Notes under the pieces: generated by a model
Seen by the model: the letters and a program-made list of their open reading frames with translations, nothing else
Databases searched by the model: none
What the model was told of the DNA's origin: nothing
Position numbers and translations under genes: made by a program
Assembly: GCF_036053395.1 (NCBI RefSeq)
Contig: NZ_CP107942.1
Location: 5,174,501-5,238,500, forward strand
Source of the DNA: Actinoplanes sp. NBC_00393
GTDB taxonomy: Bacteria; Actinomycetota; Actinomycetes; Mycobacteriales; Micromonosporaceae
Reading direction: 5' to 3'
Length of the DNA stretch: 64,000 nucleotides
Shown here: in pieces, positions 55,760 through 64,000 of the stretch
Numbering within the stretch: position 1 is the first letter of the stretch
Layout: every line of letters begins with the position of its first letter

Positions 55760-57301
55760 GTGGACGCCGCTTTCATCGCTGCGACCATGGCCCGGCGGGG
55801 TCTGCTCACTCCGGGCAACCCGGTGCGGATCGTCCGGCAGTTCGCCGCGCTCGGCCGGTGGGGGTTCGGGCTCGCCGGTGAGCTGCGGCAGGCCGCTGCC
55901 CGCAGCCCGAAGCGGATCGCCGTGGCCGACGACGAGCGCGAGGTGACGTACGCGGAACTGCTGGACCGCTCCGACCGGCTGGCCCGGGCCCTGCCGGTGC
56001 AGGCCGGCGACCGGGTCGGGCTGCTGTGCCGCAACTCGGCCCGGATGATCGAGGCGCTGATCGCCGTCACCAGCCGCGGCGCCGATCCGGTGCTGATGAA
56101 CACCGGCCTCTCCGCGCACCAGCTGGCAGCCGTCGTCGCCGATCAGAAGCTGCAGACGCTGATCCACGACGACGAGTTCGCCCCGCAGGTCGCCGGGGTC
56201 GGCAACACTCTCGGCGAACAGCGGATCGCCGACCTGATCGAGCAGACCCCGTCGGGGAAGGCGACACCGCCGGAGCGGCCGGGCCGGACCATCGTGCTCA
56301 CGTCCGGCACGACCGGTGTGCCGAAAGGCGCCCGCCGCCCCACGCCCGGCGGGTTCCGGCCGCTCTGCTCGGTGATCGACCGGATTCCGTTGCGCGCCGG
56401 CGACCGGGTGCTGATCGCCGCGCCGCTCTTCCACACCTGGGGTTTCGCCGGCCTGCAGATCGCCCTGGCGCTGCGGGCCACGATCGTGCTGCGCCGCCGG
56501 TTCGACGCGGCCGCCACGCACGCGACGTTGACTCAGCAGAACTGTGCCGCGCTGATCGGCGTACCGGTGATGTTGCAGCAGCTGATGGAACTGCCCGCGC
56601 AAGCGGAGATGCCCGGCCTGCGGGTGGCCGCGGTGAGCGGCTCGGCTCTGCCGGGTGGCCTGGCCACCCGGTTCATGGACCGGTACGGCGACGTCCTCTA
56701 CAACCTGTACGGCTCGACCGAGGCGTCCTGGGTCTCCATCGCCACTCCCGCCGACCTGCGCAGAGCCCCGGCCACCGCGGGCCGCCCGCCACACGGCACG
56801 AGGGTCGCGGTGCTCGACGCCGACGGCAGGCCGGTGCCGGCCGGTGAGGTGGGCCGGCTGTTCGTGGTGAACGAGATGCTCTTCGAGGGCTACACCAACG
56901 ACGCCGCCACGCGGATGGCGAACGGTCTGCTCGGCACCGGTGACCTGGGACATCTCGACGAGGCGGGCCGGGTCTTCGTGGACGGCCGGGAGGACGACAT
57001 GATCGTCTCCGGCGGCGAGAACGTCTATCCCGGCGAGGTCGAGGATCTGCTCGCCGCGTTGCCGCAGGTCCGCGAGGTGGCCGTGATCGGTGTGCCGGAC
57101 GACGAGTTCGGTCAGCGGCTCGCCGCCTACCTGGTGCTGCGCGACGGCGAGAAACTGGACACCGACGCGGTCCGCGAGCACGTCCGGCGGCACCGGGCCC
57201 GGTTCAGCGTCCCGCGGGACGTGATCTTCCTGGACGCGCTCCCCCGCAACGCCACCGGCAAGGTGCTGGCCCGCGAGTTACCCCGGGACGTGCCGGGGTA
57301 A
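55760..57301 (+). CDS. AMP-forming acyl-CoA synthetase (FadD-like)
   Basis: A 513-residue adenylate-forming enzyme from a GTG start. Core motifs are TIVLTSGTTGVPKGA, APLFHTWGFAGLQ, NLYGSTEASWVSIA, GTGDLGHLDEAGRVFVDGR, and DDMIVSGGENVYPGEVE, ending with the RNATGKVLARE lysine motif. It activates a fatty acid to its CoA ester with ATP. It is 5 bp downstream of the acyl-CoA dehydrogenase and 9 bp upstream of an SDR gene, so the three form one operon for activating and oxidising fatty acids. Confidence 0.95.
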   Translation: MDAAFIAATMARRGLLTPGNPVRIVRQFAALGRWGFGLAGELRQAAARSPKRIAVADDEREVTYAELLDRSDRLARALPVQAGDRVGLLCRNSARMIEALIAVTSRGADPVLMNTGLSAHQLAAVVADQKLQTLIHDDEFAPQVAGVGNTLGEQRIADLIEQTPSGKATPPERPGRTIVLTSGTTGVPKGARRPTPGGFRPLCSVIDRIPLRAGDRVLIAAPLFHTWGFAGLQIALALRATIVLRRRFDAAATHATLTQQNCAALIGVPVMLQQLMELPAQAEMPGLRVAAVSGSALPGGLATRFMDRYGDVLYNLYGSTEASWVSIATPADLRRAPATAGRPPHGTRVAVLDADGRPVPAGEVGRLFVVNEMLFEGYTNDAATRMANGLLGTGDLGHLDEAGRVFVDGREDDMIVSGGENVYPGEVEDLLAALPQVREVAVIGVPDDEFGQRLAAYLVLRDGEKLDTDAVREHVRRHRARFSVPRDVIFLDALPRNATGKVLARELPRDVPG

Positions 57302-57310
57302 GCACGCGGC

Positions 57311-58114
57311 ATGCGCTACGACAGTTACGACCGGATCGCGATCGTCACCGGTGCGGACTCCGGTATCGGGGAGGCCGGCGCGGTCGCGCTGGCCAGGGCA
57401 GGCTTCGACGTGGGCATCACCTACCGGTCCGACAAGGCCGGGGCCGAGGAGACCGCCGGGAAGGTACGCGCAACCGGCCGCAACGCCGAGGTACGGCAGA
57501 TCGACCTGGCCCGCCTGCCCGGCGCGGCCGACGTGATCGACGACCTGGCCGAGGCGCTCGGCGGCCTGGGTGTCCTGGTCAACTGCGCCGGCACCGGCAT
57601 CTCCACCCCGGTCGTCGACACCGGGTACGAGCAGTGGCGTGAGGTTCTGGCGGTCGATCTGGACGGGCCGTTCCTCTGCGCGCAGCGGGCCGCCCGGCGG
57701 ATGCTGCAGGCCGGCCGGGGCGGCCGGATCATCAACATCACCAGCGTGCACGAGCACGCGCCCCGGGTCGGGTCGGGCGCCTACTGCGCGGCGAAGGGCG
57801 GCCTCGGCCTGCTCACCAAGGTGATGGCGCAGGAGCTGGCGGGCAACGGGATCACGGTGAACGCGGTGGCACCGGGCGAGATCGCGACGCCGATGACCGG
57901 CAACGAGGACGTCGATCCGCACACCGTGGACCGCCCGGGCGTTCCGGTGGGCCGGCCCGGCGACGCCAACGAGGTGGCCGCCGTGGTGGCGATGCTGGCC
58001 GGGCCGGACGCGGCGTACGTGACCGGCGCGTCCTGGGTCGTCGACGGCGGCATGCTGCTGATGGGCCCGCAGGCGGGTTCGCACCTGCAGACGGGCGACT
58101 GGCGCAACGGTTGA
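57311..58114 (+). CDS. short-chain dehydrogenase/reductase
   Basis: A 267-residue classical SDR. It has IVTGADSGIGEAGAVALARAG for cofactor, VNCAGTG in place of NNAG, ITSVHEHAPRVGSGAYCAAKGG with the Ser-Tyr-Lys triad, and ITVNAVAPGEIATPM. It resembles 3-oxoacyl reductases and sugar dehydrogenases such as YgfF-type SDRs. As the third gene of the fadE-fadD-SDR operon, its substrate is probably an acyl or alcohol intermediate, but this is not certain. Confidence 0.93.
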   Translation: MRYDSYDRIAIVTGADSGIGEAGAVALARAGFDVGITYRSDKAGAEETAGKVRATGRNAEVRQIDLARLPGAADVIDDLAEALGGLGVLVNCAGTGISTPVVDTGYEQWREVLAVDLDGPFLCAQRAARRMLQAGRGGRIINITSVHEHAPRVGSGAYCAAKGGLGLLTKVMAQELAGNGITVNAVAPGEIATPMTGNEDVDPHTVDRPGVPVGRPGDANEVAAVVAMLAGPDAAYVTGASWVVDGGMLLMGPQAGSHLQTGDWRNG

Positions 58115-58219
58115 TCTCGAGTTTTCCGCAACTTGCACGTTTGCAGCGCCCGACTGGACCTTCCGCACCCTGAGTGACCATCGTGATACGCGGTGTGTTC
58201 TTGGTGCGGGGAGGCCGAT

Positions 58220-58735
58220 ATGCGGCTGCTGCTGAACGGTGAGTACAAGGAAATGTTCCACACGTTCGAACGCTCGGCGTTCCACCTGGAGGTCGCCGAG
58301 CAGTACGACCTGCCGGAGGAGTCCGAGCCGCTGCGCCGGTTCCTGGCCGGCGAACCGGACGACTTCGCCTGGACGAGACCCTGGCTCGACCTGATCCGCG
58401 AGGCCACCGCGGAGGGCCGCCGGGTGCAACGGCTGCGGGTGGTCTCCGTGCCGCACGGCGACTACACCCGCTGGCTGCTCGCCATCTCCTCGCTGAACAT
58501 CGAGGCCGGCGAGGACATCCGCTGGCTGGGGCGGGACCGGGTGAACGGCCTGCCGGTGGCCGCCGACGACTTCTGGCTCTTCGACGACGAACGGGTGGTG
58601 TTCAACCTGTTCGCCGTGGACGGCTCGTTCGCCGGCGGCGCGGAGACCCGGGACCGGGCGATCATCGCGCACTGCCGCCGGGTGCGCGACGAACTGTGGC
58701 GGGTCGCCGTCCCGCACGCCGACTACGCCCGCTGA
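58220..58735 (+). CDS. DUF6879 family protein
   Basis: A 171-residue DUF6879 protein. The family pattern is clear: LLNGEYKEMFHTFERSAFHLEVAEQY, VQRLRVVSVPHGDYTRWLLAISSLNIEAGEDIRWLGR, and DDFWLFDDERVVFNLFAVDGSF. DUF6879 proteins usually lie beside a small helix-turn-helix regulator in actinomycetes, with unknown role; here none is next to it. A GGGGAGG site precedes the ATG at 58220. Its last 13 bp overlap the end of the convergent helicase gene. Confidence 0.93.
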   Translation: MRLLLNGEYKEMFHTFERSAFHLEVAEQYDLPEESEPLRRFLAGEPDDFAWTRPWLDLIREATAEGRRVQRLRVVSVPHGDYTRWLLAISSLNIEAGEDIRWLGRDRVNGLPVAADDFWLFDDERVVFNLFAVDGSFAGGAETRDRAIIAHCRRVRDELWRVAVPHADYAR

Positions 58736-61700
58736 GCCTCCGGCCGGCGGACCCCGGCGTCGTCGCGGTGCGGCAGGGTCACCGGGTCGGGCAGGTCCAG
58801 CAGGTCGTCGTCGACCGGCGCGGCGATCAGGCCGTTGCGGTGCGCGATCAGCCGGCCCACCGACACCAGGTCGTCCAGCATCCCGGCGAGACGGCTCGCC
58901 CCGGCCCTGTTGCCGCTCCACCCGAACAGCCGGCCGGCCGCCGCCAGCAGGTCCTCGCTCTCCACCAGGCCCGCGTCGAGCACCAGGTACTCCAGGGCCA
59001 GCTGCAACTCGGCGTCGGCGACCTGCTCCGGTTTGCGGGTCACCCCGTCGCCGGGCACGCGTACCGCCGTCATCGGCGAGCCGGGCGCGGTCACGAAGGC
59101 GCCGTCGAAACCGGCGCCGCTGGCCCGGATCGCGTCCTCGATCGCGCCGCGGATCGGCGGCGTCACCCGGCTGATCTCCCACGCCTCGCGGATCCGCTGG
59201 ATCACCGTCGCGACGTGCACCGGGCCCTCCACCTCGGCGATCCGGGCGACCGTGCGGACCAGCAGGTCGCGGACCACGGCGTCGTTGACCCGCGCCGACT
59301 CCGGCAGCGGGTCCACCTCGGCCCGCTCGTACGGCAGGGCCCACTCCGGGGGCTGCGCCGGGCGGGCGGAGAGCACCTCCTCGTCCGGTGCGGCGAAGAC
59401 GTCCGGGGTGGCCAGCGCGTTCTCGATCGCCACCCGCAGGCGGGACTCCTCCTCGGCCCGGTCGTGGTGCCAGGCGACGCTCCACACCCGGTGCAGGTGC
59501 CAGCCGAGCCCGTGCAGGACCTGGTCGTGCACCCGGTCGCGGTCGCGGGCCACCGGCGACAGTTGGTAAACCGGGCCGTCACACCGGATGCCGAGCACGT
59601 AGGGGCCGGTTTCGCGGCCGGGTTGGCGTACCCCGACCTCGATGCGGCATCGACCCGCGCCGACCTGGGCGTTCACCTCGTAACCCCAGCCCGTCACGGT
59701 CTGCAGGACACAGTCCTCGAAAGAGGTTGCCGGATCATGCGGTCCGCCGCCGGCATCGGCGGCGCGTTCCGCGTGATCGAGGTACGCAGCCAGCCGGCGC
59801 TCGCCCTCGGCGGCGGGTTCCTCGCGCTGACCGGCCGGGATCCCGGTGACCACCTCGACCCGCTGCCGGGCCCGGGTGATCGCCACGTTGAGCCGGCGCG
59901 CCCCGGTCGGACCACCGGCCGCAGCCAGGTCGGCGCCGGTGGACAGGATCACCACGTCGCGTTCGTCGCCCTGGGCCGCCTCGGCGCACCGGACGAAGAA
60001 GTCACCCAGGAACCGCTCCAGATCGGGGCGGCCGGCCAGGGCCACCTCGACGGCGTCGGCGACGGTGTCCGCCTGCCCGGCGGTCAGGGTGACCACGCCG
60101 AGCGAGAGGTTCGGCCGGGTGCTGAAGTGGTGCAGCACCCGGGCGGCCACGAGTTCCGCCTCGGAGTCCGCGGAGAACAGCTCGACGCCGATGTCCGGGC
60201 CGACCGGGTGCGCACCCGGGAAGGTGATCAGCCGGTCCTGGTAGAACGCCTGGTTGGCGAACTCGATCAGGCTCTCGTGCCGGCTGCGGTAGTGCCAGGT
60301 CAGGCCGAGGCGGGTGAACGCGCCGCAGTCGTTCGCCACCACCAGCACCGACGGCTGGTCACCGGCCGGCGGCAGCTGCGCGTCGTCGCCGGCCACGATC
60401 AGCGAGGTGCCCCGGTAGGCACAGGCCACCGCGGCGGCCGGGGTCATCCGGGACGCCTCGTCGATGATCACCACGTCGAACCGGGCCTCGGCGGGCAACA
60501 GCCGGCTGACCGCGGCCGGCGGCATCACGAAGCACGGCTTCAGCGCGGCCACTGTCTCCCAGGCCCCGGCGAGCAGCTCGCGGACCGGCAGATGCCCGGA
60601 CTGCTTGAGGCCCTCGGCCCGGATCAGACCGGGCCCGCCGTCCGCGGTGACCGCGGGGCGGCGGGTGTTGACCGCCTCGATCACGCTCGCCGCGGCGTCC
60701 TGGAGCAGATCGGCGTCGAGTCGGCGGAACTCCTCGATCAGCTCGTTGCGCTCGGCCGCGGCCAGCGGCTGCAACCGCTCGTCCTCGGCGATCACCTCGT
60801 CCACCCAGGCCCGGTACGCGGCCCGCGCGATCACGTCACCCACCCGCCGGGCGTCGACGACATGGTCGGCGCAGTAGTCGACGACGGTGTCCAGACCGAA
60901 CTCGGCGAGCGCCTCCCGCGCGGCCAGATAGTCGAACCACTCCTGCTGCCCGCCGGCGTCGTCGCGCAGATCCCGCAGCAGGTCACGGGCGGTCTCGTAG
61001 CGGTCCAGCGCGGTGGCCAGCCGGACCTGGCGGGCCGGGCCGAACGCCTCGATGATCCGTTCCCGGGCGTCCTGCCAGGCGTCGATGAGCGGGGCCAGGT
61101 CGGGGGCGCTGCGGCCGGCGACCAGGGTCTGCGCCTGCTCGTTGCTGAACGCGGCCTCGGTGCCGGTGCGCAGCGTGCGGGCCTGTGCCGCCCAGTCGAT
61201 CGCGTCGCCCAGGGCCCGCTGGTCGGTGGCCCGGCCCCGGTAGAGCGGGCCGAGCAGGGACTCGTACGTCGGGGCGGCAGCGGCGAACGCCTCCTCGGCG
61301 TCGATCGCGGCGCGCCGGGCGGCCAGCACGTTCGTGGCCTCGGCGGCGTTCAACTGCCGGCCCAGCGCGTCGTCCAGCTGCTGTAGCAGCGCGGCGACCG
61401 CACGCAGCGGGCCGAGCTGGGCGCGCATCCAGGCGACAGCGGCGTGCACGCTGCCCTGGCCGAGTTCCGGGCGGGCCGCCGGGTCGGGTTCCGGGGCCAG
61501 CGTGGACCGCCAGTGCCGGAACACGTCGCGGGCCTCGGTGACCGCGTGCAGCAGCCGCTCGTCGGGATGCCGGGTGCTGACGTACTCGACCACCGCCGGC
61601 AGCGCCTCCGGCGGGGTGACCCGCAGCGCCTCGTCGACGGTCTGCAGGGCCCGGCCGATCGCCCGGAAGTCGGTGTCGAGCCGCTTCCAGTAGTGCCCGA

Positions 61701-64000
61701 GCGTCCCGGCGTGCTGTCGCTCGGCGGCGAGCAGTCCCTCGTACGCCCGCCGCCAGGCCACCGCCAGCGTCAGGTTGGCGATCGCGTCCTCGACCGCCAC
61801 GTCCGGCGCGGTCAGCCCGGCCACGGTCTCCTTGTCCCGGCGGTGCGGGGCCAGCAGCTTGCGCGCCCCGCGGTGCACCGTCGCGAACCGTTCGGCCAGC
61901 TCCTCGACCGGCTCGTGCAGCACCGCGTCGGTGAAGACCTCCTGCGCCTGCTCACGCGCGACGGCCACCGCCTCCACGTGCCGGCGCAGCGAGGCCGCGG
62001 CGTTGTGCACGGCGCTCTGCGCGCCCGGTGCGAACCAGGCCGGCTCCGGCTTGTCCGGCCGGCCACCGAGGTCGGCGATCAGGTTCACCAGCTCCACGTC
62101 GGAGAAGGTGATCACGTCGGGCAGGCCGAGCCGGGTGGTCACCCGGTCCAGGTTGCGCTGCTGGTGCTCGAGCTCGTCGGCGTCCGCGGCGAACCGGCCG
62201 GCCAGCGCCTTCGCCTCGGCCGCGGTGAGCGCCTCCAGGCGGACCGCGGGCGGGTCGAGCCGCGGCAGCTCCGGGATGCTCTCCGACTCCAGCGGGGCGG
62301 CCAGGGCCTCGAACGGGACGCCGATCCGGGTGCGCACGTGGTCGACAGCCCGGCCCACCGCCTTGACATGCTCGGCAAGCTCCTCGGCGGCCAGCCGGAC
62401 CGGCCGCAGCGTCGGCGCGGTCAGCCAGCTGTCCGGTACGCCGTCCGGGCGCCGGGCGGCGTGCGCGGTGATCTCGTCGAGGGCCGGCGCGTCGGCGGGC
62501 AGCCGCAGATGGAACGCGGCGGCCAGGTCGGCGTTCGGCGCGCCGGCCTCGGCGAGATCCTCCAGGGTGAGCTGAGCCAGGAACAGCGCGTCGTCGAGCG
62601 ACTCCCGCTCCACCACCTCCCGCCAGCGGAAACCACTGCGCTCGGTGGCCGGCCGCCAGGCCTGGGCGAGGCGCTCACTCGCCGCACGGATCCGCTCCAT
62701 CGCGTCCGAGGTCAGGGCCGCGGTCTGCAGCCCCGGCGCCGGTGCCTGCGGCACCTCCGCCAGCCGGGCCAGATCCCCGAGCACGTCATGCAGGCTGCGG
62801 CTGAGCGGTTCCCTGATCTCGGCAACGGCCTGGGCGTACGCGTTGAGCTGCTCCCGCCGCTCCCGCAGCATCTGCCGGTCGGTCTCGTCCATCCCGGGTC
62901 CCGGCAGCGGCACCGCTTCCAGGGCCGCGGCCAGCGCGGCGGCCACCTGCTTGCGGGAGGACTTCGCGCCGTGCAGGTCGAGCAGGTAGTTCCCGAGCCC
63001 CACGGCCGCAAGCCGCTGCTGAACGGTGTCGAGCGCATTCGCCTTCTCGGAGACGAACAGGACCCGCTTCCCGCCGTGCGCCAGCGCGCCGATCATGTTG
63101 GCCACGGTCTGCGACTTGCCGGTGCCGGGCGGGCCGTCGATCACGAAGCTCCGGCCGTCCAGGGCGGCCGCCACGCAGGCGCGCTGCTCCGCGTCGGCGT
63201 CGAGCACCAGCGGCGTGTCATCCGGCGGCGCGAGCACATCGATCTCGTCGGGGGTGACCGGCTCGAAGCTGAAGGCGCCGGCCGTGCCATCGGCGGCGGC
63301 GAGCGCCCGGACCACCGGGTGCGCAACCATCCGGTCCTCGTTGACCAGCAGATCCTCCCGGATCGCCTCGGTCGCCGGATCCAGCCGCGCCAGCACCACG
63401 ACATCCGCGGTCCGCCAGCCGGGCCGTCCCGCAATCGCCGCGTCCACTGCGGCCCGCACGCCTGTCCCGCCGGCCACGTTCTCACGCGCCGCGCTCTCGC
63501 CGGCCGCCTTATCGCGCGCCGCTTCTTCGCCGGGCCTCGCACCGCGCACCGCGGCCAGGGCTCCGTCGACCTGCGGCAGTTCGACGCCGGCGCGCCGCAG
63601 CCGGGCCCGGAGAGCCGGGTTGAACACCGGGTCGCCCGAGCCGGCCCGCAGCCGCGGAACGTCGCCGGGGCCGAGCGCCACCAGCTCCACCGGGACGAGC
63701 AGGAGCGGGCTGGCGTACCCGGTGCCGTCCTCGTCCTGCCAGTGCAACAGACCGATCGCCAGGTGCAGAACATCGACCCCGCGGTCGGCCTGCTCCTGCT
63801 GGGCGTGCCGGCGCAGCCTGCGCAGCAGCGGATGCAGCACGTCGTCCGGCAACTCGGTCCGCAGCGCCGGGCGCTGCTTGCCCTTCCCGCCGGCGCCGAG
63901 CGTGCAGTCCCGCCCCTGGCTCAGCGCCTCGAGGACGCCGGCCGGGTCCGGGCCGACGATCTCGACCAGGTCGGCGCCGCCACGCGGCAGGTTGATGAGG
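58723..64000 (-). CDS. giant SF1 helicase with DUF4011, diverged Vsr/MTES_1575 nuclease-like and DUF3320 regions (5' end missing)
   Basis: The frame runs from its stop at 58723 to the window edge without a stop, giving about 1758 residues; the N-terminus lies outside. The first part has LINLPRGGADLVEIV and GVDVLHLAIGLLHWQDEDG of the DUF4011-type region. The helicase has Walker A DGPPGTGKSQTVANM (near 63100-63150), Walker B VVIIDEASRMTP and LTWHYRSRHESLIEFANQAFY. The Vsr-like domain (59450-59720) shows RIEVGV and GIRCDGPVYQLSPVARDRDR, where relatives have RID and GIECDG.YHSS, so catalysis may be lost. A DUF3320-like end follows. A similar DUF4011-helicase-Vsr architecture is known from the hhe anti-phage system. 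Confidence 0.92.
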   Translation of the reverse strand, partial: LINLPRGGADLVEIVGPDPAGVLEALSQGRDCTLGAGGKGKQRPALRTELPDDVLHPLLRRLRRHAQQEQADRGVDVLHLAIGLLHWQDEDGTGYASPLLLVPVELVALGPGDVPRLRAGSGDPVFNPALRARLRRAGVELPQVDGALAAVRGARPGEEAARDKAAGESAARENVAGGTGVRAAVDAAIAGRPGWRTADVVVLARLDPATEAIREDLLVNEDRMVAHPVVRALAAADGTAGAFSFEPVTPDEIDVLAPPDDTPLVLDADAEQRACVAAALDGRSFVIDGPPGTGKSQTVANMIGALAHGGKRVLFVSEKANALDTVQQRLAAVGLGNYLLDLHGAKSSRKQVAAALAAALEAVPLPGPGMDETDRQMLRERREQLNAYAQAVAEIREPLSRSLHDVLGDLARLAEVPQAPAPGLQTAALTSDAMERIRAASERLAQAWRPATERSGFRWREVVERESLDDALFLAQLTLEDLAEAGAPNADLAAAFHLRLPADAPALDEITAHAARRPDGVPDSWLTAPTLRPVRLAAEELAEHVKAVGRAVDHVRTRIGVPFEALAAPLESESIPELPRLDPPAVRLEALTAAEAKALAGRFAADADELEHQQRNLDRVTTRLGLPDVITFSDVELVNLIADLGGRPDKPEPAWFAPGAQSAVHNAAASLRRHVEAVAVAREQAQEVFTDAVLHEPVEELAERFATVHRGARKLLAPHRRDKETVAGLTAPDVAVEDAIANLTLAVAWRRAYEGLLAAERQHAGTLGHYWKRLDTDFRAIGRALQTVDEALRVTPPEALPAVVEYVSTRHPDERLLHAVTEARDVFRHWRSTLAPEPDPAARPELGQGSVHAAVAWMRAQLGPLRAVAALLQQLDDALGRQLNAAEATNVLAARRAAIDAEEAFAAAAPTYESLLGPLYRGRATDQRALGDAIDWAAQARTLRTGTEAAFSNEQAQTLVAGRSAPDLAPLIDAWQDARERIIEAFGPARQVRLATALDRYETARDLLRDLRDDAGGQQEWFDYLAAREALAEFGLDTVVDYCADHVVDARRVGDVIARAAYRAWVDEVIAEDERLQPLAAAERNELIEEFRRLDADLLQDAAASVIEAVNTRRPAVTADGGPGLIRAEGLKQSGHLPVRELLAGAWETVAALKPCFVMPPAAVSRLLPAEARFDVVIIDEASRMTPAAAVACAYRGTSLIVAGDDAQLPPAGDQPSVLVVANDCGAFTRLGLTWHYRSRHESLIEFANQAFYQDRLITFPGAHPVGPDIGVELFSADSEAELVAARVLHHFSTRPNLSLGVVTLTAGQADTVADAVEVALAGRPDLERFLGDFFVRCAEAAQGDERDVVILSTGADLAAAGGPTGARRLNVAITRARQRVEVVTGIPAGQREEPAAEGERRLAAYLDHAERAADAGGGPHDPATSFEDCVLQTVTGWGYEVNAQVGAGRCRIEVGVRQPGRETGPYVLGIRCDGPVYQLSPVARDRDRVHDQVLHGLGWHLHRVWSVAWHHDRAEEESRLRVAIENALATPDVFAAPDEEVLSARPAQPPEWALPYERAEVDPLPESARVNDAVVRDLLVRTVARIAEVEGPVHVATVIQRIREAWEISRVTPPIRGAIEDAIRASGAGFDGAFVTAPGSPMTAVRVPGDGVTRKPEQVADAELQLALEYLVLDAGLVESEDLLAAAGRLFGWSGNRAGASRLAGMLDDLVSVGRLIAHRNGLIAAPVDDDLLDLPDPVTLPHRDDAGVRRPEAQRA

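Noticed and set aside
50001..58114. Fatty-acid genes as part of a polyketide cluster controlled by the SARP protein
   Set aside because: No ketosynthase, acyltransferase or carrier-protein gene is seen. The set fits lipid turnover and lies 17 kb from the SARP gene.
58696..61386. An 896-codon rightward frame opposite the helicase
   Set aside because: An antisense shadow of the helicase gene, His/Arg/Gly/Pro-rich without domains.
1..64000. tRNA, rRNA, insertion sequences or prophage genes
   Set aside because: I saw no cloverleaf-like sequence with a T-loop consensus, no transposase or integrase motif and no structural phage gene. A tRNA or profile search would settle this.

Overview
The window is very GC-rich DNA with densely packed, strongly GC3-biased genes. 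It looks like the chromosome of an actinomycete of the Micromonosporaceae, most probably Actinoplanes or a close relative. The clues are BTAD/SARP, ANTAR, DUF6879, DUF4394 and DUF4360 proteins, a chemoreceptor with a promoter resembling the FliA-type flagellar promoters described in motile-spore Actinoplanes, and mycobacterium-like lipid genes. No rRNA, tRNA, CRISPR array, insertion sequence or prophage was recognised. The genus is inferred, not proven.

Layout. 0-6.5 kb: an F420-reductase-like fragment, a MOSC protein, an ArsR/SRPBCC pair with a perfect dyad over the start codon, a chemoreceptor-like PilZ protein, and a leftward run of ABC exporter, TetR, lipoprotein, 27-residue membrane protein and DUF6766 protein behind a large symmetric operator. 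6.5-10.6 kb: a phosphoribosyltransferase/hydrolase pair and two paralogous GAF-ANTAR proteins around a STAS protein. 10.6-17.6 kb: secreted proteins (DUF4394, nuclease-fold/jacalin, PAP2/haloperoxidase with autotransporter-type repeats, alpha/beta hydrolase) and a PLP decarboxylase. 17.6-27.7 kb: a NUDIX fusion, a DeoR regulator, a 63-bp tandem array, LysR and bifunctional PutA, and Lrp with an amino-acid dehydrogenase. 27.7-35.5 kb: DUF2804, a BBE oxidoreductase, a large SARP-type regulator and an aldehyde dehydrogenase. 35.5-37.6 kb: repeat-rich DNA with doubtful ORFs. 37.6-47.3 kb: aldo/keto reductase, YggT, CE7 esterase, RecD2-type helicase, cutinase, DUF4360, YibE/F, acetoacetate decarboxylase-like protein and a chemoreceptor. 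47.4-49.8 kb: the PTS-dependent dihydroxyacetone kinase locus. 50-58 kb: fatty-acid genes including a thiolase/fabG4/MaoC block like Mycobacterium fadA2-fabG4-htdX. 58-64 kb: a DUF6879 protein and a giant DUF4011-type helicase running off the right edge.

Themes. (1) Most convergent gene pairs are separated by a strong hairpin, and at two sites by tandem arrays of 62- or 63-bp units. Members of one 62-bp family occur at both 36.7 and 49.8 kb. (2) Several start codons lie 6-8 nt after a TAGCGT-like hexamer, which suggests leaderless transcripts. (3) Regulators often have a visible dyad at their own or a neighbouring promoter (ArsR, TetR, Lrp, and the SARP/aldehyde dehydrogenase gap). (4) Tandem repeats also lie inside genes as in-frame linkers, of 60 bp in the NUDIX fusion and 72 bp in the SARP protein. 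(5) The most unusual protein-level observations are the giant helicase whose nuclease domain lacks family-conserved active-site residues, a secreted PAP2 enzyme with autotransporter-type repeats, the NUDIX/deoxyribosyltransferase-like fusion, and a two-repeat helical protein with a C-terminal cysteine cluster.
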